A stretch of DNA of 64,000 bases, from contig JASVEC010000009.1 of NCBI GenBank assembly GCA_030770535.1, positions 1,116,001-1,180,000 on the forward strand. The letters run 5' to 3'. Below the pieces are notes generated by a model. That model saw only the letters and a list, made by a program, of their open reading frames with translations, had not been told where the DNA came from and did not search any database. Both the position numbers and the translations under genes were made by a program. This DNA is from Batkoa obscura (taxonomy: Eukaryota > Entomophthoromycota > Entomophthoromycetes > Entomophthorales > Batkoaceae). Positions 35,210-46,240 of the stretch are shown here, one piece after another (positions within the stretch are counted from its first letter, which is position 1; the number at the start of each line of letters is the position of its first letter).

Positions 35210-36958
35210 ATGTTTCAACCAGTCAGTAAAAGAAGAATACGAAGTAAGCAAGATGTAGTTCGAAGTCGAATGGATCAATTAGATGGTATCATACAAAATT
35301 ATTTTGCTTTTATAAAAAATATAAATGACCCTGAAGTACGTAAAATTAGTTATGGTAAGTTATTCATTATCTTTAATGATATATTATTTACTAAATAACT
35401 AGATTATTTAAGTTGGGTTAATGAACAATTAAAACACCAAAGAGAAGAAAAGGATATAGATAAAAATGAACAACAAGAAATAATTAGAATTGATACTTTT
35501 AAACAAGAATTAGGTCTCAACTTCAAAAAACATTTAAATGATACAGTATTTTGTATTCCTAATGCCAATTATCATTTTGCTAGTGGTCTCTTTGATTTTG
35601 GTAAATTTTTAGAGACGGGAACCTTTATTTTTACCGTTATTATTGATCCATATAACCTATGGCTTGGTCATGATACTATATTACAAATAACAAGAAAGGA
35701 TAATAACGAGTTATTAACTTACGTATTTTTTGCCTTTTTAGCTCGATTTACATTACGTTGGGATACCGAAAATTATAAAGTGATTTATAGTAATAGTTTA
35801 AAAAATATTCGATTGTTACTTCCAAATGCTTATTCAAAGCCAACATATAATAATATAGTTGCTCTTGGTTTAATGAGTTATTTAGCTTTATCACATGCTA
35901 ATTTTCATTTAGTTGAAAGATATTTCTTTTCTTCTGTTAGGTTGGCACAAATGTTAGGATATGATACCGAGAATTCATGTCCAATAGCCAATACAAAATC
36001 AACCGAGTATCCAGATGCTCAAGTCTATCGAGGGAAAAACTTATGGAATGCTTTATATGTTGGATATTTATCCTATTCAGCTATTATGTTAGATTTTCCA
36101 GTCTATCATTTTGAAATTGATACTTCTAAATTAACACCTTATTTAGAAAGTATTAATTTTAAATATAAAGAAGTGGATCAAAAAAAAGAATTAAAAAAAG
36201 AATCAAAAATTGTTGCTAGACAATTCGACTTCTTTGATATTATAACTAATGTTAATTTATCTATTGTTAAACACGCTCTTAAAGTTAAAAGTGAAAAACA
36301 AAATGAATTAGCATTGATGCCAAATGATAATTTAAGATTGCCTTTGATGGAATTTAATCATTATTTTAGTAAGTTGATGAATTTAAATACAGAATTAGAT
36401 GAGATTATTTTTAATGCTGATAATACACAATGTACAGTTAATAAGCTATTAAAAATATTAATAAATGGAACAATCATTGTATTATGTTATCCGTTAGCTT
36501 TGATTTATCCTAAACCAATAGAATTTAAAATGAAAGAAATGAAGTTATTATATAATATAACAAATACCTTATTTGATATCATCTTTCAACCTGATAATTA
36601 TGATAATCCAACAGCTATTTTAACTATGATTTATGAAGTTTTAAAAGTCATTGAAAAGTTTGAAGTAAATCAAGATATGTTCTCTTGTAGTCACTTTAGT
36701 TATTTAATTTATATTTATTTTAATATTATTCATCAAGCAACAATTAATGAATTTGATATGTTTTATAGCAGTAAAATAGAGCATTCAATGAATAAGACAT
36801 TAGTTATTTTAGATGCTTTGAATTTGTTAGCAAAGAATAGTAAAAAAAAGATACGTAATGATGCCATCTTAAATTTAAGAAGAATTAGCAAGGCACTCAA
36901 TAATTTTACATTACCGATAGAGTTTATTGATAGTATTAAAGTTAAATTATGCTTTTAA
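35210..36958 (+). CDS. Fungal transcription-factor-like protein with middle homology region but no visible Zn2Cys6 cluster
   Basis: Two exons (35210-35354, 35403-36958) give 566 residues. The N terminus FQPVSKRRIRSKQDVVRSRM followed by DQLDGIIQNYFAFIKNI looks exactly like the basic linker plus coiled coil that follows the zinc cluster in Zn2Cys6 regulators. The body carries the fungal-specific transcription factor domain: LTYVFFAFLARFTLRW, PTYNNIVALGLMSYLALSHA, ERYFFSSVRLAQMLGYDTE and GKNLWNALYVGYLSYSAIM. No CxxCxxxKxxC motif is present in the first exon or the 410 bases before it. Either the cluster is on a distant exon outside what I can recognise, or it has been lost. The target genes are unknown. 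Confidence 0.75.
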
Positions 36959-37796
36959 ATAAATAAATCAAGTTATTACTTGTATATTTTATTCTATTTA
37001 TATGTGATTATTTTTGTTTCTATTATTATTATTTAATGATTTAGCCTTTTATTTCTAGATGTGTCTTGATTTATTTTTTTGCATTTTTTAATGAATATTG
37101 AGTGGAAAAATTGATAGTATAGTATTTCAACAATAAACACATATCTTTATATGAAAACTTAACTTTGTTATCCTGAATTTTTATTACTTATATTGCAACT
37201 TTTATATGGTAAAAGTATGAAATCAATAAAACTAAAAATTGATATTTGATAAAAAATAATATCTTTCAGCTTTGAAAAAACCTATATAAGTTATTAAAGT
37301 GCATTAAAAATTTATACTTTACTTTGATTTTTTATATGAATTTTAATAAAGTACCTCTCTTATATTGAAATTTTGTATGTAACTTGAATGTTGTATAAAG
37401 ATGAAATATCTTATTTAGTATATTATTAACTTATCTTTACGTGTTAATGATAACTTTAACAGTCTACAAGTATGGATTTTTAAAAAGCAAAACAAAAAAA
37501 GATACAAGGGATGTTCAAATTAGTTTCAGAATTTAGTTAAAAATTAGTCCAAATTTTAAGTTTTAGATTTGTAAGTTTTTAAATTTGTAAGTTCTTAATT
37601 TTGAACTTTTTAAATTCAACTAATCAATTATACATTAAGTAAAAAAATTTAACTTAAAAGATTTATTTTAATTGTCTTTTATATTATTTCTACTAAATGC
37701 TTAACAAATACACAATATACAGATATATAGTTATTTCATTTTATTTTTTATTAAAATAAAAACAAAATGCAAGCTTTTATAACTAAGCTTTAAAAT

Positions 37797-37832
37797 AAAA
37801 ATAAAATAAAATAAAATAAAATAAAATAAAAT
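37797..37832 (+). repeat. (AAAAT)n microsatellite
   Basis: Seven or so tandem AAAAT pentamers just upstream of the first LTR-like fossil. Confidence 0.85.
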
Positions 37833-37892
37833 ATGATAATAAAGAGCACACTATATAAACATTGTAATTCATTTATATTAATTTAATAATTA

Positions 37893-38170
37893 TGTAAAGG
37901 TTGGTACTCAATAGTTAGAGTTAGGAGCAGTTTATGCTTAATTAACTGGCTATAAGTTAAAAAGTATTAGTTCATATAACTAAAATAGGTTTAAATTTAC
38001 AAAAATAGCACATAATAAATAATATACTATATAAAACAAAAATAAAGGCTATAACTGCAAAATTTATACAAAATGCTATAAAACTTATTAACTTTATTAA
38101 AAGTATAATATTGAGAAACAAGTTGATTTGAAAAACCTTCAGTTATTATATTGAAAACTCCATTTTATAT
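37893..38170 (+). mobile_element. LTR-like fossil, old degraded copy
   Basis: Its first ~65 bases (from GGTTGGTACTCA) and scattered later blocks align with the copies at 38294-38837 (opposite strand) and 40420-41011. It is the most diverged of the three and therefore probably the oldest. The 3' limit is uncertain. It is broken and noncoding. Confidence 0.5.
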
Positions 38171-38293
38171 TTTAATTAGGTAGTTATGTATATAAAACAT
38201 GATAACAGTTATACTTTATTATTGTAATTATTAAATACAGATATTAAAATAATTTAAAAAGATTATTAAAAATTATTAAAAATTATTATTATA

Positions 38294-38837
38294 TGAAATA
38301 TTGGTTTATCAGCTCTCGGATTAATTATAACATAATAATCATCTAACTTGTTTACAAAACCAGTTGTAGTCTTGTAATCAATTTGACCGTGATCCATGTG
38401 GTATAATCAATTCAGAGTTCCTCATTTAGATTTGCTGTGAGAATTTCTATCGCATAATTGCAAAGAATATTATCCTCTCGTTTTAATGCTCATATTTAGC
38501 AACTACAATAAGGAATAGCTATTATTATACCCCTTACATATAGTCACTCAGTTGGAGTATAAAAGAGATTCTTCGACATGATAACTCAAAGCTTTTTAAT
38601 TGAATTATTCCCTGATATCGTACCATTAATAAAGCCACTAAGTCTTTCTGACAACATCTTACATAGATTTTACAGTAGTATCTTCTATTCTATTTGTTTT
38701 ACATAGTTCGTAACTTATTGCGTATTATTCTTTTCATTTAAGTCTATCTTAGTTATATAAACTAAGACCTTTCGACTCAAGGCAAGTTAATTAAGCAAAA
38801 ACTGCTTTTAACCCTAAGCACTGAGTACCAACTTTCA
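38294..38837 (-). mobile_element. Solo-LTR-like fossil
   Basis: Read on the minus strand, it runs from TGAAAGTTGGTACTCAG to AAACCAATATTTCA, about 544 bases, with TG...CA ends and short terminal inverted bases (TGAAA/TTTCA), as LTRs have. TATA-like TTTTATACTCC lies internally. No internal retrotransposon coding region adjoins it, so a solo LTR is the simplest reading. Family is unassigned and no clear target duplication was seen. It is an old fossil. Confidence 0.55.
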
Positions 38838-39269
38838 TAATTATTAATAATAAACTTAACTAAATAATATATAAAATTAATATATAAAATTAATGCTTTA
38901 AACGAAACAGAAAATAAACACTAATAAGTAGCGTTATTGTCAATTATAGCTTTGATATATTTTTTAATGGATATAAAAGTTCTGGATTCAATATAAATAG
39001 AAATCAGTATGACTATTTGAAAATAATTAATAATAATAAAACATTAATATTATGATATATTATCAAAAATATAAAAATTAAAAATGAGCAAATTGGGATT
39101 ATTATACAATATTTGTTTAATAATTCAACTATTTCATCAAGATTTAATAAAAAAATAATAATGATAAACATTATTAATATATATATATATATTAAATAAA
39201 AATATGTAAAGAATATATTGATAGTTTAAAAAATAAAACAGTAGCTGAGTTAATATTTTTTAAATACAT

Positions 39270-39366
39270 AAGGATGTATTTCTGTATTTAAAAATTTTAT
39301 TAAAAATTTTTCCACTTAAATAGCACTTAAAAATAAAAAAAATGATAAAATTAAAAAAACATTCTT
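39270..39366 (+). mobile_element. Foldback MITE-like element, copy 5 (diverged)
   Basis: About 97 bp from AAGGATGTATTTCTG to AAACATTCTT, flanked by ACAT and ATAT (imperfect). The core reads AGCACT, and several bases have shifted to A or T, so this is an older copy. Confidence 0.75.
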
Positions 39367-40236
39367 ATATATTAAATAATTTTAAAAATGCAGCAAGAAA
39401 AACAAGTTTATATAATATATATACCTGATATACAATTAAAAAGAATTATTTGAAAATAAAATAAATAAAGCAATAAAAAATAAAATAAAGATAAAAAAAT
39501 CTTTTAATAAAAAAAAATTATATAAATTATATAGATTTTATATTAATACTCAAAAAAACATTTAATAAAACTGTCAAAAAATTAAATAATAAAAGTTATA
39601 TAATAATTTTGAACTTTAAATAAAACACAAAAATAAAAACAAAATCAAATCTAATAAATTTGGATTGTTATAATAAATAAGCTATATCAATATTAAAGTT
39701 TAATATTTTATGTTTAAAAAAATAAAAAAATAATAAGCAAAGTTTATTTTGATTATTTATTCAAAATATTAAATTATTATTTAACGTATATAAAAAACTG
39801 TTTAATTAATTTGATATTTAAAAAGCTTTTATTTAAAAAGTTTATAAAAATTAATATATAAGCAAATATAGGAAATCATTTTAAAATTTAAGTTTTTATA
39901 TTATATATTTAAAAAAATTCATAAATAAATAATAATTTGAATTTAAATTTGAATTTTTTTGCTAAGGATCATAGAAAAAGTATAATTGATAAACATTTTG
40001 AAAATTTTATATAACAAAAAAATAGTTTTAAAGCGTTAAGCAAAATAAAAAATATTGATCAGTTAATTTTAAATTTTGAGATTTTTATTTATAAATATAA
40101 CAAAATTAACAGTTTAATTATTAATAATAAGAAAACAGATATAATTTTTAAAAAGTGTGAAAAAAACAAAAAAATAAAAAAAAATAAAAAAAATAAAAAA
40201 TGTTTATATTTTGTTAAACATGATAATAGATTATAT

Positions 40237-40335
40237 GGGGATGAATTTTTGTGTTTAAGAATTTTACTAACAATTTTTCCACTCAAATAGCGCTTAAAAG
40301 ATGGAAAAAATGATGAAGCCAAAAAAAACACCCCC
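40237..40335 (+). mobile_element. 99-bp foldback MITE-like element, copy 6
   Basis: GGGGATGAATTTTTGTG start and AAAACACCCCC end, with perfect ATAT flanks (40233-40236 and 40336-40339) and the consensus AGCGCT core. Close to consensus and probably young. Confidence 0.88.
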
Positions 40336-40419
40336 ATATCGTTATCCAGTATCTGATAGATCAAAAAAAATGATATAATTCTAATTAAACTTATAAAAGT
40401 TTATAGAAAATAAAAAGTG

Positions 40420-41011
40420 TGAAAGTTGATACTTAGTGGTCGAAGTTAAAAGCTACTCTTGCTTAATTAACTTGCCTTGAGTCGAACGGTCTAAGTTTAT
40501 GTAACTAAGATAGACTTAACTTAATAAGAATAGTATACAATAGGCTATACGAAAGCCGGTACTCAGTAGTAGAGGTTAAAAGCTACCATTGCTTAATTAA
40601 CTTGCCTTGAGTCGAACGGTCTTAGTTTATGTAACTAAGATAGACTTAACTTAATAGAAATAGTACGTAATAAGCTACGAATTATGTAAAACAAATACAA
40701 TGGAAGATACTACCGTAAAATCTATATAAGATGTTGTCAGAAAGACTTAGTGACTTTATTAACGATACGTTATCAGGGAGTAATTCAATTAAAAAGCATC
40801 GAGTCATCATGTTGAAGAATCTCTTTTATACTCCAACAAGTATGGATATCAAAACGAGAGGATAATATTGTTTGCAATATGAAGTTATAAATTCTCGCAG
40901 CAAATCAAAATAAAGGACTCTGACTTGATTGTGTTTGAACTTGAGAACACAGCAACTTAAGTGATTGTTGTGTTATAATCAATTCGAGAGCTAATAAACC
41001 AATATTTTACA
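40420..41011 (+). mobile_element. LTR-like fossil with duplicated 5' portion
   Basis: Same family as 38294-38837 but on the plus strand, from TGAAAGTTGATACTT to AAACCAATATTTTACA. The first ~130 bases are present twice in tandem (40420-40549 and from 40550). The copy lies in inverted orientation to the 38.3-kb copy, about 1.6 kb away. No coding part is attached. Family unassigned; an old fossil. Confidence 0.55.
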
Positions 41012-41167
41012 AAAGATTAAAAGATCAACCCCAGCTTATTTTACAGAAACAACAAAAAATTTAAAAGTTTCAATATTTACTAAGCAAGTAAGTAGTTTAT
41101 TAAATGATAAAAATCAATTATTAAATGTTAATATTACTTAAATTATTAATAACTAAGTTAATAAATA

Positions 41168-41264
41168 GGAGTGTTTTTTTGGCTTCATCATTTTTTCCAT
41201 TTTTTAAGCGCTATTTGAGCGGAAAAATTGTTAGTAAAATTCTTAAACACAAAAATATATCCCC
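41168..41264 (-). mobile_element. 97-bp foldback MITE-like element, copy 7
   Basis: Reverse orientation: GGAGTGTTTTTTTGGCTTC start and AAATATATCCCC end, flanked by AAATA on both sides (4-bp AATA plus one chance base). The AGCGCT core is intact. Confidence 0.85.
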
Positions 41265-42511
41265 AAATAATCAAAGAGCAAATAGTTATCATAATAAGTA
41301 AAAACTATTATTATATTACTTATATTATATAAAAATGGTTAATTATAGTTTTGGAGCTAACCACTCCTTCCTATACTGCTATTAGTTAACTTAGTGATAC
41401 ATTAATAATGTAATTATAATATCAAAATTATTCAATTATTTATTTAATAGCAAATCTTTAATATTGGCTATAAAGCAGTCAATAATAAATATTTTCCAAT
41501 GAAGTTTTACAGGAATATGTATTTGTTTACATACTACAACTTTGATTAATATTAATATGTAGGTTGTATTAATAAAAGTCTTGCTAATCCGGGAATTTGT
41601 ATTAAATTTAGTAGAAATTCCGTTAACTTATAATATAAATTATAGTAAAATAATTTAAAACTGTGTCGTGGGTACTTTTGGTTTCTAATAAAAAATTTAT
41701 TTTTACAGAATTTTAAGCAAAGTTTTTAAAATATAAAATATTTAAGAATTGGATAAAAGAATGAAACCAATTCGGATATCCCCATATAGTTTAATTTGGG
41801 AATCGAAATATCTTATTCTTTTAAAAAAACAATAAGCATCACAAACAACATTAGCATTAACTGTTAGTATTAGGAAATATAATTAATACTTATAATTTTT
41901 TTTATTTTAATTTATTATAATTATAAAAATAATGATATATTTAAATAGTTAAAAATTAGAAAGTTGAATTTTGTAATGTCGAACTGTTAAAATTTTAAAA
42001 ACTTTATAAATTTATCTATAATTAGTAATTAAAATTAAAATTAAAATTCCATAGAATAATAAAATATAAATTAATATACAACCTTGCTATTAATCATTAA
42101 GTAGAAATAAATTAATGTTTAAAGTTAGATTTTCAAAATTCTAGCACAGTTTGACTTATTGTTTTCAACTAAATATTATTTGATTAGTTTGTTTAATGAT
42201 GAGTGTTTAATTTTATTTTACATTATTTAGCAGACACTCGAATTTATATTTGGCCACATATTGTTCCAATCAAAAGTGGAATTTCAAATGAATTTCAAAT
42301 GAAACAAGTACACTATTTAACCAATCAAAAAGGTCGAAACTTAGGACTAACTCAATCAAAACCAATAAAAAAAATTACGTATTTCTTCTTGTGATAAATC
42401 AGATGAGGAGCAAGTGGAAAATGATTGGATGTAAAAGAAGGAGACGCTAATTAAAATAAAATAAAATGGGATAAAAAGAAAATTTGAATTAATTTTTTAT
42501 TAAAATAAAAG

Positions 42512-44231
42512 ATGAAAACAGACTATAAGGTTGGTGAAAAGGTTTGGGCTAAATTAAAAGGGTATCCTTGGTGGCCTGCAAGAGTAATTTTCTTATTTTA
42601 TTAATGAAATCGTTATTTTTTCTCTCGTTTAGTTTTTATTTGAGCTTTTAATTTCGTGTTGTTAATTCTTGATTTGCTTTTTAGATTGAAGATGAAGCTA
42701 ATTTACCTAAGAAAGTATTAAGTAAGAAACCAAAGAACCATAGTATAGCTGTATGGGCAGTTTTTTTTTATGGTTCAAGAGATTAGTAAGCTATTAGTTG
42801 ATAAAAAGAGAATAATAATTAATAAAATTAGTGGTTGGTTTAATAAAGATAATCTAAGAGATTTTGATGATCATTTTGAAGAATATAAAACTCCAGCTAG
42901 AAAAACAAATTTATTTACTGAAGCTTTAAAGCAAGCGCAGGACCCAGCTGTATTGCAAAAAATTATCGAGGATGAGGAAAAGCTAAAGGAAGATGAGCCT
43001 GAAGAAGAGGAAGAAGAAAAGAAAGAAAAATCAAAGAAAGAAAAGGTAGTTAAGAGAAAATCGTCGAAAGTGGATATCAAACCTGTTAAAAAAGCTACTC
43101 AACCTCCTCCTAACCCCTTGAAAAGTCATACAATGGAAACCAGAACTTCTAGTAGGTTTAATAAGCCTCCTAAAGAAAATCCTTTCCCTGATTTAGTAAT
43201 TTTTATTTTTATGTCATTTTTATTAAATTAATCCATTTTCTTTAGACTGGTCTTAGTAATTTAGATGGTAGTTAACTATAATATAGCTTAAATTTTTTAT
43301 TAAATTTTAACTTTTTAGCACTAAGGAGCCTTCGTCAAGCATTGCAAAAAGCTACCCTTAAAAACAACTACGAAGTAATCATTTTGATCAATAATAGTGG
43401 TAAATAATAATAGACATTCATATAGGATACATTTTTGGTTGATAAAATCATTTATGAACTTGAACAATCTAGGGCATTAATTGAAGATGTATTAGTAAGT
43501 TTATTACTTAAGAGCTCAAATAGAATAGAAAATAATAACTTTTATTAGGAATCTAAAATTTCCAAATTAATACGCCACCTTTTAGCTCAACCAATTCCAA
43601 CTTCTCGATTTAATTTTAAAAGGAGACTTACTGACTTAGTGTTAAAATACAAGAATCAAAAGAATAATAACAATAACGGGATTTTAAATGCAACTACTAT
43701 AGAAGAAAAGAAAAGACTCATTCAAGAAAAGTTGGATAAAGCTGATACAGGTAAATTGTAATATAATCACATCAATAATTAAAATTTAACACTACTAAAG
43801 TCAAAAGCGCAAATAAGGATGATACTAAACCTGAAGTAAAAAAGGACGATATCAAGAAAGATAGCGATGAAGAAAAAGAAACAAGTGATAAAGAAGAGGA
43901 AGAAGAAAACAGTGAAAAAGAGAAAGAGGTTGAAGAAAAAGAAATCAAAGAAGAAGACGTCGAAAAAAAGGAGGCTGAAGAAAAGGAAGTTGAAAAAAAA
44001 GAGGTTGAAGAAAAAGAAATTAAAGAAAAAGTAGTCGATGAAAAAGAAATCGAAGAGAAGGAGGAAATCAAACCAAAAACAAATGGACAAGATAAAAAAG
44101 AAAACCATAATCATGAAATAAATAATGTTGAAAAGAAGAATGGAAATGCAAAAGAAGATAAGCAAGATAATTCAACTAATAAATCAGTAGATAAAGAAGA
44201 TAGTAGTAGCTCTAGTATTACAAAGGACTAA
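42512..44231 (+). CDS. PWWP-domain protein with C-terminal TFIIS N-terminal-like (LEDGF/IBD-type) domain
   Basis: Multi-exon: 42512-42583, 42685-42785, 42832-43195, 43246-43267 (22 bases), 43319-43374, 43426 onward, and further exons to 44231. The N terminus MKTDYKVGEKVWAKLKGYPW-WPAR is a PWWP domain that reads methylated histone H3, completed by AVWAVFFYGSRDYGWFNKDN. A Glu/Lys-rich charged linker (LKEDEPEEEEEEKKEK) follows. A helical domain (LRSLRQALQKATLKNNYE, then LVDKIIYELEQSRALIEDVL and HLLAQPIPTSRFNFKRRLTD) resembles the TFIIS N-terminal/IBD fold. The tail is over 100 residues of Lys-Glu-rich sequence. This architecture is that of HDGF-like/LEDGF proteins, which tie elongation factors to chromatin. 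Confidence 0.82.
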
Positions 44232-44408
44232 ATTTTTTATTTTCAATTAATAATAAGATAATTAAAAAATAAATCTTATTAGTTAACTCTCTCTCTTTTT
44301 CTGTAATCCCCTCATTTTATTTTTTTTAATTTCTTATTCTATTAAAGCAAATTAAAACATATATATAAGAAAATTATAATTTTTGCAGTTTTTATTACTT
44401 TATGAATA

Positions 44409-45834
44409 TTATTGATTAAATAAATCTTTATACTCCTGCCTGAGTTGACTAAAAGTGCTCGTAATCCTCTGCTTTATAACTTCAATTTTGTAATTTTTAT
44501 CATGTTGTAGTTTTTGGACTTTACCATTTTTAATATCTGGGGATATAAAATTGCTCATTCTTTTGTGTACTCTTTTAAACTCAAGCTAATTCAATTGTTA
44601 GCATATAATTATCAGATTATATAAAATACAACTTACCCTTTTTGATTCAATATCTAGAAATTCATTATCTATATTAATATAATAATACTGATATAAATGA
44701 TTGATCCAAAAGCTAGTATATGTTTTATCATTTTCACCCTGAATAATAGGGCAGAAATCTCGATGTTGGATATCTAAATTTAAATTAGGCTTGTTTAATT
44801 TAGCATTAACAGCACCTAAAAAATGAAATATTATAATATAAAACTAAAATTAAACGACTTACTTCTATAAATCTTTTTTTGATCGAAATTCCATAGTCCT
44901 AGTTTACGATGACATAACCAACATTGTAAGCTACCTTTTAAAACTTGATTCTTTTTTTCAATTATTGGGTACCATCCAGATAAGCATATTAATACTTCAG
45001 TCATACTTAATTCCATATTGAATTCTTTTTTTAACGCTTCAATTAAACTATCACTGTCAACCGTATCACTCTATATATTAATGTCTATTTATTTAATAAT
45101 TAAGCATTATAAGTCTTACTATCGTATAAGTTAAGTTGATTTTAAATTGAGTTAAATAAGGCTGAATCAACTGAATGTGAAATTTAAGTTGAGTTAAAAA
45201 ACTACTGATTGGAACAATGGGTATTTGATACACACTAATATCAGTTTGAATAAATCTCCAGGGACATTCGAGATTATGAGACTGCACCAATAGTTCATTT
45301 GAGAATTCTTTGGTGCCATCAATAACATTATCACAAAAAGTACAAGTTAACTCATTTTTTTTAGTATTGATATAACCATTACAAGCACATATAACTGGGC
45401 TTAGATTATTAGCTGGCTTCCAAGTTAATAACTTATAGCTGTTTAATCGCTCTAGTAAATCTAATAAACTCCAACTACGAAATTTGATCTTTTCTTTTAG
45501 CTTCAGGTTTTTTAAATATTCTTGTTCTAAGTAGAAAGGGCCCAAGAATCTATAAGTATTATTATTAAATAAAAGTGTTATACTTTGCTCTTTTATTATA
45601 CCTTCCTTCCTCATCAAAATATTTATCTTTGTTCTTAATCTCTTTAATTTCTTTTTCTTTTTTCAGTTGATAACTTTCAATAATACTATCCTTAACACTC
45701 TTTGGTAAAAAGTGGAACTCTTTCATCTGATCAATAATGTGTTTATTATCTTCTTTATCATCCTTTTCAACTTGTTGATATTTTCTTATTACTTGCTCAA
45801 CTCGATATTCGTCGACAATTGTTATGCCTTGCAT
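44409..45834 (-). CDS. C3HC zinc-finger protein, NIPA/ZC3HC1/Rsm1-like
   Basis: Associated with nuclear basket and mRNA export in yeast (Pml39/Rsm1) and animals (ZC3HC1). First exon 45834-45602, second starting at 45549, then three more to the stop at 44409. The C3HC domain is formed across the first intron: RFLGPFYLEQEYLKNLK, FRSWSLLDLLERLNSYKLLT, SPVICACNGYINTKK and CTFCDNVIDG. It ends in HNLECPW, with the zinc ligands C..C..H..C in place. A second, Rsm1-type region has ALKKEFN, CLSGWYPI, CWLCHRKLGLW and HRDFCPII. The length (roughly 400 residues) suits the family. Its start is about 400 bases from the divergent PRP19 gene. Confidence 0.85.
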
Positions 45835-46240
45835 TTAATTTTGATTTTGAAAAAAAATAAACTGGTTAGATCATTTAATTTTAGTACTTTAACTTGAACT
45901 TTTGGGTTTCAATTGAGTTTAAAAAGTCTCAATACCAATAAAAAAACTATTTTTATAAAAAGTGAAAATAGATTATTAAATACTGATTTCATCTTATAAA
46001 CTATGTAATTATACACATACCAAGCCGTCTATTTAGTACAAATTTATTTTATATATATTTGCCCTCCATATATTGCCACCTCACTTGATATTTTTTTTAT
46101 GATTAAAATTCACAGTAAAAAAAGAGCATTTAATTGGCTAAAGCCAGTAGAATCAAAGCACTCATTCTTAAACTCCCATTAAAAAGCAAACTATTACGAA
46201 TAGAAAAAAATCAATTTTAGTTTTATATTTTCATCTAAAA
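45835..46240. promoter_or_regulatory. Divergent promoter region, C3HC gene and PRP19
   Basis: 406 bases between two divergent starts. It holds T-rich tracts but no recognisable binding site. Confidence 0.4.

Larger units (their letters stand above)
36959..42511. other. 5.5-kb gene desert with mobile-element remains
   Basis: Very AT-rich, with no supportable gene. It contains three LTR-like fossils (37893-38170, 38294-38837, 40420-41011), three foldback elements (39270-39366, 40237-40335, 41168-41264), an (AAAAT)n run at about 37797-37832 and an (AT)n run at about 39176-39194. A 63-codon frame at 42203-42394 has no family resemblance and is not called. Confidence 0.5.

Noticed and set aside
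40089-40364. 91-codon minus-strand frame
   Set aside because: It reads through a foldback element; similar peptides (SFKRYLSGKIVSKILKHKN) arise at 60768-61037 and 61902-62123 from other copies. The frame is a by-product of the repeat, not a gene.
42203-42394. 63-codon frame upstream of the PWWP gene
   Set aside because: No recognisable motif, no splice continuity with the PWWP exon, and length within chance for this region.
43772-44165. Two overlapping minus-strand frames rich in Ser or Phe
   Set aside because: Mirror images of the Lys-Glu tail of the PWWP protein.
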